Assembly (NCBI GenBank): GCA_002179805.1
Contig: NAVB01000671.1
Span: forward strand, 1-64,000
DNA: 64,000 nt
Direction: 5' to 3'
Source: Acanthamoeba lenticulata
Taxonomy: Eukaryota; Discosea; Longamoebia; Acanthamoebidae
Part shown: one piece after another, positions 21,690 through 32,085 of the stretch
Layout: every line of letters begins with the position of its first letter
Position numbering within the stretch: position 1 is the stretch's first letter
Program-made: the position numbers and the translations under genes
Notes under the pieces: model-generated
What the model saw: only the letters and a program-made list of their open reading frames with translations
Database searches by the model: none
Told to the model about the DNA's origin: nothing

Positions 21690-24600
21690 CTACAAAAACT
21701 TGAGGCGATTCCAGAGGGTCTTCTTGGGCTTGGCCGGGGAGAGGCTCGACATGGCCGCGGCGGTCGAGCCCCCGCCCAGCGAGGCCATGGACGTGAAGGT
21801 GTGCATGGGCGTCAGCTCCGCCGAGTGCTGGAAGTTGGTGGCCATAACGGGCTGCGACGTCAACCGCTGCTGCCGCACGCTCTGCCCGTCCTCCTGCGCT
21901 TGCGGCGCCGCAGGCAAGCTGTCCACCGACGTATACGCGTAAAGTTGGTGGCCACACGCGTGCGTTTAAGGTGGCGGTTGACGTACGCGCAGAGAAGAGG
22001 GAGGACGCGGTTGAGCTCGCGCTCGGCCGCCATCTGGCGCGCGGTGTGGACGATTCCGCTCTGGTTGACGAGGCACTTGCTGTCGGTGGCGCCCGGGACC
22101 TGGCACAGCAGGCGCACGACCTCCTCATGGCCGCCGAAGGCGGCAAAGTGGAGCGGCGCCCAGTGCCACCAGTTGCGCGCGTTGGCATCGCGTACGTAGG
22201 AGGACGAGGGCGGGGAGGTGAAGGAGATGGTCTTCTCCTCCCGTGACGGCTGCGACGCCGGCAGAGACGAGGAGGACGAGGACAAGGAGGTCGTCAAGGA
22301 GAGCCGCTCCTTGCCCTTGTCCCGCTTGTCTCGCGCGTCCTCGTCGGGCTCCGGTGCGTCGGGCTGACCTTGGTCGTCACCGCCGGCGAGCAGGAGCCGC
22401 ACAATGTCCTCGCGGCCGTGGAAGGCGGCGACCATGAGGGGCGTGTTGCCCCGCACCAGGTCGGTGGTGTCCGTCACACTGGACGTGCTGCTGCTGCTGC
22501 TGTCGCTGCTGGCATTGCTGGCGCTGCTACCGCTCATGGACGAGGGCACGCGGAGGGGCGGTGGCGGCGGCAGCGGCGACGAGCGGCTGGTGTGGGCAGC
22601 GCTCGAGTGGGCCGGCCGGGTCTGCGGCACGGCGGCCCCCTTGGCCAGCAGGAGGCGGATGATCCGCAGTTGGTTCTGCTCCGTTGTGGCGGCGACACCA
22701 TCATCGTCAGCATTCTTTTAATTGGAGCAAAGGGGCCAAAGGGCCGTACCTCAGAGCTTGTCGGGTTGGAGCAGGCCACGAACAGGGGCGTGGCGTCGGG
22801 CGATCCCGATTGGGCCGAAGCCAGCAGGTCCGCGTGCGGGTCGTAGGGCTGGTGCGCGGCGCAGCAGCCCAACGCGAGGTAGGACGGGGCCTTGGCGGCC
22901 TCTGCCCCGCCGGTCACGTCGGCGCCTGGTCGTGCGTGCGTGAGCACATGTGCCGCGCCTTGCCTTCCCGGTGCACCACCGCGGTGGGATGGGGCGGCGT
23001 ACCGGCAAGCACGAGCTGCTCGACGAGGTCCGCGTTGTCCTGCCGGATGGCCTCCGCCAGCGCAGGCGCGTCGGGCTTGGCGCCCAGCACGAGGAGCACC
23101 GCCACCAGCGGCTCGGCCTCGGGCCACTCGGGCAGGAGCGCCACGATGCGGCCCAGCGCCGTGATGGCCTCGCCGGTCACCGGACGAGTCGACTTCACGT
23201 TGGGATCTGCTTGCGCGCGTCGTGGAGGCGTCGTGTCGTGAGCAGCCCATCTTGGGCCTCAACCCCCAACGCATTGTCGCCAGCGTACCGAGGACGCCCT
23301 GGCCCAGCCCGATGAAGCGCTGGATGGTGGGCACGTGCACCTTGTTCTCGATGAGGTGCGCCAGCACGGTCATGCCGTCCACCTTGCCGTTCATCAGCGC
23401 CACCAGCCCTTGCCTCGACACGGCTTGGGGATCTGCGCGAGGTGAAAAATCATTAGAAAAGCCAATAATTCATTAATAACTTTTGAGATAGAATTATTAT
23501 AATATAATATAATAAAATAAGTCGACAACAAAGAGCGCACCAGAGACAGCAGGCCGCGCTGGTGGGGCGGAGATTGCAGTGGCGGTAGAGCTGGAGGAGC
23601 TGTCGGGCGCCACGCGCCGGATATTGCGCTCAAAGTTGGTGGCGTTGTTCTGCTGCTTGAGCCGGCGGATGTGGATCGTGTAGCCGCTCCCGGCAAAGTG
23701 GCCGTGCTGCAGCAGCGTCGTGGCATAGCCTGGCCCGCACACCGATATTAAAGGCAGGGACATTCGGTCATTGGGCGGGGCACCTACCGAGTTTGTAGGC
23801 GTACTCGATCTGGCGGATGGCCAAGTCGTCGTAGTCGATCCATCCAGAGTCGCACTCCCACTGCCAAACGGGCTCCGGCGGTGTCGATGATGATGACGAT
23901 GATGACGATGAAGATGATGAGGAGGTCGCATCTGGATGGGCAGGATCCGTGGTCCGGGCCTCGGCCTCTTCCATGAAGCGAAGGAGCTCCTCGGGAGTGG
24001 GCTCGCCGGGATGGAGCTCGGCAAGGACCTCGCACACCTGCTCGATCAGCCCAAAGTGGCCCGCCGCCGCCAGCCGCACGACCACTGCAATAGGTCGCCC
24101 GTCAGCACATAGAAGCCCAAGCCGTGGCCGGATCGAAAGGGAAAGGTGTCGACGCACGGCTGGGGGTAATGACGCAGAGGCCCGTCCGCACGAGCTTGAC
24201 CGCGAGCAGCATCCACGCGAGGTCGTCCACCCGGACGAACAGGTCCAGCAGGACGTCCTCGTGAATGTTGACCAGGCCCAGTTGCTGCGGCTGCGCCGTG
24301 GGTTGCACCGCCGGCACGACGGGCCGCGGACGGCTCGCGATGTTGCTGCGTAGACGCCACGCCAGAGAATAGTGTAATAGATGAGAATCATCATCCAGGA
24401 AAGGGACGGCGGGACCGACGACGGAGCGGGCGGGCAGTTTCACACGAACCGGAAGACGTGAAACTGGGAGCAGGTGGTCAAGTGGCCCATCATGATGTGG
24501 CACTCGGAGCAAAGGCCCGCGGGGGAGACGATGGACGCCGGCGGCGGGGGCGGAGGAGGCACGTAGTCGGCCACAATGATCGCCCCGGCAGCCAAGGCGC

Positions 24601-27600
24601 CTGCCTTTTGCCGCTGTTCGAGCAGCTCCACGATGAGCTCGGCGATGGCGAGACGATCTGGCCACATCCAGGTTGGGTTGTTGTGAGTCAAGGCCAAGGC
24701 AGACCAGGGCCAGGGACACGCACTTTGGCTGACCGCATTCTTGAACTTGCCCACGATGTTGGCCGACGTGATGCTGGCAAAGATGTCTGGGAACAGGCCC
24801 ACCAGCTCCTTCAGGTGCTGCACGCTGCCTTCGTCTTTTCCACAGTGAAAGAGCGAAAGAGAGGCGTGAGCTTCCATCCGCACATGCGCGGGACGTACAG
24901 CTGTACGTCCTGGCCAGCAGGGCAGCACATACAGACACACAGACAAACGAACACACAGAGAAGGGGGACAGAGGAGGTACCGGCGGCATCGGGCAGGTCC
25001 GCATTGTTGCGCAAGAAGGGCGCGACCTGGGTCACTTGTCTAATCACCGCCGTCTACTGAGGTGGGTAAGCACTACCGAGCGTGTGATCAGATGAAGCGA
25101 GAAGGAGCGACGGACCTTGAGGTGCGAAAGGTCGTGGGTGGAAGCCACATAGGCCAGCTCTTTGAGCTTCTCCCAGTCGCCACGGACCTCGCTGCTGAGG
25201 TAGGACGAGGCCGACATGTGGATGAACTCGGAGGCCTGATGGGCGAGCTCCTCAACGCCGTACTGGTGGGCGAGCATGTGGATCGCCAGCGCGTGCTCAA
25301 ACGACTCGAACGCGATCTCTGTCGACGCCAACAATGTCACATCATGGTCATGATGCGGCACGCGTGTGAGCGACATCAGCTGAAACCAAGGCGAGGGCAG
25401 ACGCTGGAGGAGGCACCGGAGCGGTAGAGATAGTCGATGAGGTCCATGAACGCAAACGGTTGGGGCGTCACGATTCTGCCTCCCCGCCCCGGCCCAGCGC
25501 AGCGCAGCGCTAGAGTGTGAGCCACCAACGGTCTTGCCTCACCTTACTGGAGCAAAAACCCAAGCACGGACCGGATGCGCTGCTGCTGTTGCTCCACCAT
25601 CTTGAGGTCGATCATGGTCTTGAAGTAGGCGCAGCGCCGCATGAGGCTGTCCAAGTGCGCCTGGATGCTGAACACGTGGCCCTCGGCCTCTGCAGGGACC
25701 GGTGCACGCACGTAAGGCCCGCGAAAAGAGCACGCCCAGGCAGGGGTCTCGAAGGGGACAAGAGGCGGACCTTGGCCCTGAGCCTGCTCGTAGCCTTCCT
25801 CCACGATCTCGAGCGTGAAGTTGGCCACCTGCTCGATTGCCTGCTTGGCGGCCTCGCGCACTTCGGGCGCCGGGTCCCGTTCACGATAGCCCAGCAGCAG
25901 GTCCATCATGAGCTGCAGCAAACAACGACCAGAACAGATCAGAACGCTTGCGGCCCGTCCACGACGAGGGTGATGATGATGAGGATGATCACGCACTGAA
26001 TCCTGGGTGTGGTCTACGACGAGAACGTTGTCGGGTTGGTCCTGGCCTCCCGAGAGGCGTAGACTGACCGACAGCGGAGGCTTGCTCCGGTGCTGCTTGG
26101 CCCGCGCTTCGGAGAGCAGGTAGCGGAACCAGTTCACCACGCTCACGCGCGCTTCAATCTCCCTGTGTATTGTGTGTGTGTGTGTGTGAGTCGCGGAGAG
26201 CGCTTCAAACCGCGCATGTCATCCGTACTTGTTGGTGTAGTGCAACGAAGACTCGAGCTTCACGAGGGTGGTGGTGATGAAATCTGTGATGGCTGTGATG
26301 GATGCGCGCACGCAATACGTCAGAGGCAAGCAACGTCAGCACAAACGCGGTGTGAAAGCAAAGGAAAAGGTCCATGCGTACGATCATCGGTGGGCAGCCT
26401 GAGCTTGGCGATGGTTATGGCGATGGTGGTGGCGACGTCGGGGGTGGGGGACACGCTCAGCAGTTCCACCGACTTGCGCATGATCGTCCGCATCTCCTGC
26501 GCGCGTGGATTCTCCAACAGCAGCGTCACTGCGATCTGTGCATCGCCAGCACCGCGCGGTGAGACGGGGGTCGATGGTCTCTACAGCCAGTGCCTTTGGC
26601 CCTGGGGGAGGGACACACGACACCCACCTGAAGAGCCTGGTCGTGCTGGCCTTTGTGGAAGTAGTACTGTCCGAGCTCGGTCACCAGGTAGGTCTGGCCA
26701 TCATCGTCATCATCAACACAAAAATTTGGCTAAGCCATCCACCTGGCGGACGAGCCCAGGCCAAATGACAAACGGCGGGGGTCTACGCGAACCTTGGCCT
26801 GCTTGATATCTTCTGCTGTGAGTGCCTCGAGGTGCGGCAGGAGACTGACGCACTTGCGGTAGTACTGCAGGGCCTCCTTGCCATAGTCCACGGTCTCCTG
26901 GGCCAACAACTCAGCTGCCCTCCAACAACGTTGCCCGCGTCAGCTCGGTCTCCAAATAAATGTACATAAAAATAAAAAATAAAAAAATAAAAATAAAAAA
27001 TCAACACAAACATATTATGAACAGTGCAGTAAGGTGGGGTACCAAAGATGTCGCCGTCGGTGGCGCCGGGCTGGCGACCGGCGAGGTCAAGGCGACAGAA
27101 GATGCGCGCCTTCTCCAACCAGCCGAGAAAGTAGGAATGCTCCACTTTGACCTCTGTCTCCCGTGCAGCACCCGTGGCTTCTTCGAGGCGGCGCCAGAGG
27201 GCGTCGCCGCTCTTGAGCGCGCGGAACAACTCGGCCACCGCGCTTCTGGCGTTGCCGGCAACTCCTCTGGTGGAGGGCCTTGGCTTGGCATACGCCCTCT
27301 TCTTCTCTTTCTGCTCCTCCTCGGCCTTCGTCTCCTGCTGCCCGGCAACCGCGCTTCCGCCTTCGGTGGCGGCCCCCAAAATCTGAGCTGCGTAGTCCTC
27401 GTCGTTCTCGAATCCATATACGGCTGGCTCTGAAGGCCGTTGCTGCTCTTGCTCTTGTTCCCTGTTAGCACTCTTGCGCAAGATTTCCTCTTCTTGTTCT
27501 CGTTGCTGGTCGAGCTCGCCCTCCAAACGGGCAAAACTGTCTTGAATCAAAGCGTTAAGTTGGCCCGTGGAGATGGAGCGCTTGAGCTTGTTTGGATCCT

Positions 27601-27760
27601 TTTGGAGGCGTGCGCTGAGCTGTAGCTGGGCCCTCCCACTACCCGCCCCCGCAGCTGCCGGTATTTGGAGGGACGACGTCAAAGACGACGGCACAGAAGC
27701 TCCTGTGGGGGAGGCTGCAGTGTCTCTGGCCTTGGCGAGCATGCTGCTGCGCCTCCTCAT
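21690..27760 (-). CDS. BTB-WWE-ankyrin multidomain protein
   Basis: One gene of about 20 exons; several splice phases were checked and agree. In order: a low-complexity N-terminus from ATG 27760; a helical, TPR-like region (EALQYYRKCVSLLPHLEAL, TYLVTELGQYYFHKGQHDQAL); further helical segments including VREAAKQAIEQVANFTLEIV; and a BTB domain (about 25690-25105) with HVFSIQAHLDSLMRRCAYFK, VTPQPFAFMDLIDYLYRSG and EHALAIHMLAHQYGVEELA. A helical part with LCSECHIMMGHLTTC follows. The WWE domain (about 23875-23610) has PVWQWECDSGWIDYDD, IRQIEYAYKLG and SGYTIHIRRLKQQNNATNF. Ankyrin repeats follow (GNTPLMVAAFHGREDIVRLL, WAPLHFAAFGGHEEVVRLL). It ends NRLKFL, TAG at 21690-21692. BTB proteins often serve cullin-3 ligases and WWE domains bind ADP-ribose chains, so a ubiquitin/ADP-ribose role is inferred. 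Confidence 0.75.
23885..23923. repeat. GAT-type triplet repeat coding a poly-Ser run
   Basis: An imperfect (GAT/GAC)n run of about 39 bp, read on the minus strand as 13 serines between the helical part and the WWE domain of the BTB-WWE gene. Confidence 0.8.
26954..27003. repeat. A-rich (AAAAAT) low-complexity tract in an intron
   Basis: About 50 bp of A with periodic T inside the first intron of the BTB-WWE gene. On the coding (minus) strand it is a T-rich polypyrimidine tract. No gene content. Confidence 0.7.
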
Positions 27761-27865
27761 TGTGGTGTGCTTCTTCTTGGTCACGTAAAAAACTCAATTA
27801 AAACGTCGCCAAAAACAACGTTCGCCTCGCCTTCGCCGAAGGCGGAGAACGTAGGGTTGAGCTGC

Positions 27866-30800
27866 TCAGTAGCAGCCCAGAGCCTCCTCGCGGCTGCGCA
27901 CTCCCCCGCTTTGCTCGCTTCGGGCAGGCCTTTCTGGCTTGCCCTCAGACCAGTGCCGGTCGAGCTCGTTGAGCTCCTTTAGATCCACTTGCACGAAGCT
28001 CGTCCAGCGCGCGTTGCCTGGTACGAAGCCACCAGCGAGTCAACACCAGTCGATGGTGGTCCTTTACATGACACGACGAGAGCGGGAGGGAGGAGTTGTA
28101 CTACTGAGGAGGTCGCAGAGGTCAGGCCAATCGATGGCTACGATCTTGTTCGCCATCTGCGCCAAGTGGCCCAGGTAGCCAGCCCGCTTGGCCACTGGCT
28201 TCTTGGCTTCCTCGTAGAAGGCGCTCGTCATTCGGTCCAGGAGCCCGCACTTGACGATGAGCTCCTGCACGAAAACTTGCCGTCGCGTGGCGAGGGCCGC
28301 CAGGAGGAAGTTGTTGACGGCGTGGTGGATGAAGTTGTTGAGCGGATTGGCGTAGAATAGGTCCTGCACACGAGGAAGGCATGTGTGAGCCAAGAGTGTG
28401 AGCCAAGAGCTCGAGCTGAGTGGGCCGGGGCGAGAGAAGCGTACGATGCAGGCGGCAAAGCCGTTGGCTTGCACCAGCTTGGCATCGAGCACATCATAGC
28501 CCAAGTCCACAACGAGAGGAAGCAACTCGAGGATCTCAAAAGAGAGGAGAGGCACGCCATGCATAACGTCAGGGCCAAGACTTGGCCGGGACACGGCAGA
28601 TTAGTGCCAGCAGGAAGCGTGGCGTAACGCACTTTCAATCGCAAGAAGCCGGGGGACACCTCGTTGAGCTTAGCGCAGTTGTCCTTGGCCAGCTGTTCGT
28701 GTCTGCCATCATGGGTTAGGGAGGTCAGACCAAACGTGGCGTTCTCTGCACGTGCTGTCCTCGCCTCACGGAATCATGCCCCCCCCCCACAAGGATCAAG
28801 CACCCACCTGGTGGCCGGCTGTCGAAGCATCGAAACAATCCAATCCAACTTGGCGTGCAGGGCCTTGAGAAAGCGGTGTACAGGAATGTTAGCCTTACAA
28901 CTGGGGCTGTGTGTTAAAAGGGGAACGGGAGGGTCTAAAACGGTACTTGAAGCAGGTGGGGCAGGTCTTTGAGGGCGTGCCCAGAGGCCTCAGCGCTTGA
29001 GGCTTTGCGCTTCCGCAAGAGCTGCATCAACACTTCAATTCCTTCGAGTCGCACCACGCGCGACTGTTGGCCGCCGCGTGTTAGCAAAATGGGGCGCTAA
29101 CCCTTTCCTTGGGAGATAACGTGCCTCGGGGAAGATAGAGTCGAAGAATCGGTAGGCGGTCTTCGTGTTGTCGATGTAGAGGTGCTCGAGGAGCAACTCC
29201 CGGCTTATCAACGGTGCCAGGCCCTCGCCCTCCACGAGTCGTCGCAGCACCTGCATGACCCGCAATGATCCGCGCCAAGGGGGGTCTGAGCTTCCCGGGC
29301 AGCACTCCCCGCCACCACGCCCCGGCAAAGAAGAAGAAGAAGAGGGCATGGGCGGCGTACGCTGTCGGCGCCGAAATGTTGAATGATTTCGCAACACTGA
29401 GAAGCGTCCCAGACTGACTCGACGCCTTCGTCCTTCCAGACCAACTCAAATTCGGGTCGCGACTGCCGCCACACACATAACACACTTGTCAACAGACTGA
29501 AAGGCTTAGCGGCAATGAGAGAGGTGGTGCGAGCCTACATGGACCAGCTTGAAGAGAGCGATCTCTCCTCGGAGGCCCGGCTGGTTAAGCTTCACGTTGA
29601 GGTCGACGAGCACGGTGTTGGTTTGCACGACTTCGGCGAGAGCCAAGATGCCATCCTCCCCGATCGAATTGTCGCGCAGCTGCATCCCCCCAACCAAGAT
29701 TTCGTGAGCGGGCCGATCGGACGCGGTGCAGCGCAGCACACGAGCGGTGACACGCATGAGCTTTACCTCGAGCGAAGTCAGGACCGTGTTTGTCGCGAGT
29801 GCTTCGGCCAGTGCCGACGCGCCATTGTCGAACAGGGCGTTTTCATTGAGGACCAAGTAGCGGAGAGCCCTTGACGTACGCCAAGCTCAATTAGTCTCTT
29901 GATGGGGGTCTGAAGTCCTCACTTGAGGCTCCGAACTTAAGAGGGCGAAAGCAGCAATACCGATTAGACTTGAGGGATCCGGCAAGGTTGGCGCCCGCGT
30001 ACGAGACCCCGTTTGCCGAGAGGTCTATCATGCGGGGCAGGAGTCTCGCAGTGAGTGTTGGGGATCAACAAGATCAAAGAGAAACTACGGACCAAGGCAA
30101 TTGAGTGAGCTGTTGACGAGGAGAGCCTCGGCAATGGCGTCTACGCCTGAATTGCCCAGCCCGTTCTCTTTGAGGTTGACGTCGGTGAGGGAGGAGTTGA
30201 CCTTGAGTGCCTCGGCAATGGCGATGGCACCGTCCGAGTCGATGCCATTGCCCTCCAGCTGCAGGGTGGTCAGCTTGCTGTTGACCTTGAGCGCCTCGGC
30301 GAGCGACTCAGCGCCGTCGAACCCGATCATGTTCCACTTGAGGCTGAGGCACTCGACGTGATCGTTGGTCTTGAGGTAGGCAGCCAGTAGTCCGGCACCT
30401 TGGCGCTCGATATCGTTGGCGTCCAGGATGAGCGTGGTCAGGTTGCTCAACGGCGAGCCCTGCGTGCCGCGGCGTGAGAAGGAATCAGCATAAATAAAGT
30501 TAAAATAATTGCAAAAATAAAAAACAAAAACAATGTCGGCAGAAAAGCGCACAAGCACATCGCGTGGCAGCCGGTCAAGCAGCTGTGTGAGCCCGTCGTC
30601 ACCGATGCCGAGTGCGGGCAGTGAAATGACGCTCAGCGGTCGTGCATCTGATCCCATCCACCACGAAGCAGAATGATTAGTCGAAAGTGAACAAATAAAA
30701 TCACTGTCCTGTATCTACGCGTACCATCGAGTGCTTGTAGGTAGGACTCCAGGTCCGTCGGTTCGGGCAACTCGGGCACGACGGCAACGACGGAGGCAGC

Positions 30801-31861
30801 GAGGGGAATGGCCTCCGCTTCGGCGATAAGCGGTGGCACGACGCTGCTTTCGCTTTTACCCGCCACGACGCACACAAGCTCCACGGGACCGACGGACTCA
30901 GCGGCAGCTGGGACCGTATGGCTGGCAGCTACGCTCTGTTCGCGCCGTTCGGCGTGTTTTCGTCTCATGAGCTCGCGCTCCTTCAGGCGCACCGCGAAGA
31001 GCCGCATCTGCTCATTGACGATTCTGGCCTGGCGCTCGAAAGACGACTCCTGCGTTGGCAGCGCTAATGGCCCCTTTTTCTGCTCTTGCTCTTCCTTGGC
31101 CTCACGTTCCGTCATGGGCCCCTCTTTTTCTACGCGCTTGAGCTCGGACTGCGACTTGTCCCTGCAAAAGGAAGGTCAAATGAACTGACAGCCATACGGA
31201 GAGTGCTGCATAAGCGATCAGCAGACGAGGCGCCGCGTTGTACCATTCCAGACTCGACTGCCGTCTCATTTGCGCTCGCGCACGCTGGTAGGAGCCCGAG
31301 CCCGATGAAGCAAATCCGCCTTCAGTGATGGTGAACAGCTTTGGTTGATAATAGGCTGAGAGGTTCGAGCCCGAGCCTGGCGGGCCAGGATGGACGTGAA
31401 CACACAAGCAAGAAAGGCATGAGACAGGAAAACACTTCCCCAAGTAGGGAGAAGAGGGGGGAGGGAGAGAAGCAAGGCGAGGTGGTACCGAAAAGGTCAC
31501 TGGAGCGGTCGCCACGAGGTGACAAAGCCATGGCCTTGAGTCGTGCGTGTCGGTAGGTCTCATCCATCTCTTGGCGGACGCGCTGCGTTATGCCTGGCGA
31601 AAGTGGTCGCTCATCATCGACGTCGAGGAATTCCTCAACAATTCGTCTGGGCGAGAGAGGAGTGAACAACCGTTGGGGATCCGGTGCTTCACTCAGAATC
31701 ACCGTAGGGATGATGAGCACGGGCTTTTCCTTCTTAATCGCAATGTGCAGCGGCAGCGAGCCAGATGGGGCACGCGGCCGAGGCACAACCTCATTACTTC
31801 CTGCAGGAGAGTGTGTCGGAAGGTCCCCTACTGGGGTGTATAAGAGCTGCGGCGGTTCCAT
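27866..31861 (-). CDS. LRR protein fused to a SAPS (PP6 regulatory subunit) domain
   Basis: N-terminal about 300 residues are low complexity and charged (MEPPQLLYTPVGDLPTH; SFERQARIVNEQMRLFAVR). Ribonuclease-inhibitor-type leucine-rich repeats follow (NLTTLILDANDIERQGAGLL, KLTTLQLEGNGIDSDGAIAI, SLTDVNLKENGLGNSGVDAI, LRDNSIGEDGILALAEV). A 133-bp intron (29463-29595) joins DLN in phase to SRPEFELVWKDEG. The SAPS part has CCEIIQHFGADSVMQVLRRL, RVVRLEGIEVLMQLLRKRK, DLFYANPLNNFIHHAVNN and KRAGYLGHLAQMANKIV, and ends ARWTSFVQVDLKELNELDRHW and TGA 27866-27868. SAPS proteins bind and direct the PP6/Sit4 phosphatase. The usual N-terminal part of the SAPS domain is missing and replaced by LRRs. ATG 31861 is chosen; ATG 32050 is also possible but lies only 36 bp from the next gene. 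Confidence 0.72.
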
Positions 31862-32085
31862 GAGGGCGGCCGCCGTTCTTGCAGGGAAGGGCGCGTTGGT
31901 CTCCCCGGTGGGCGCGTTCGAAAAACAAAAAAAAAAAAGAAGTGGAAGCGGGAGCTCTAATACTTGGCAGCTAATACCTGGCCAGGACTTGCTTAGCCCC
32001 CTCGCTACCATAACCCAGCAAGCAAGAAGAATGGCGGAGCTCAGCTTCATGTTCAAAGTTTACCCTTTGGTATAGCCTCTGCCCC

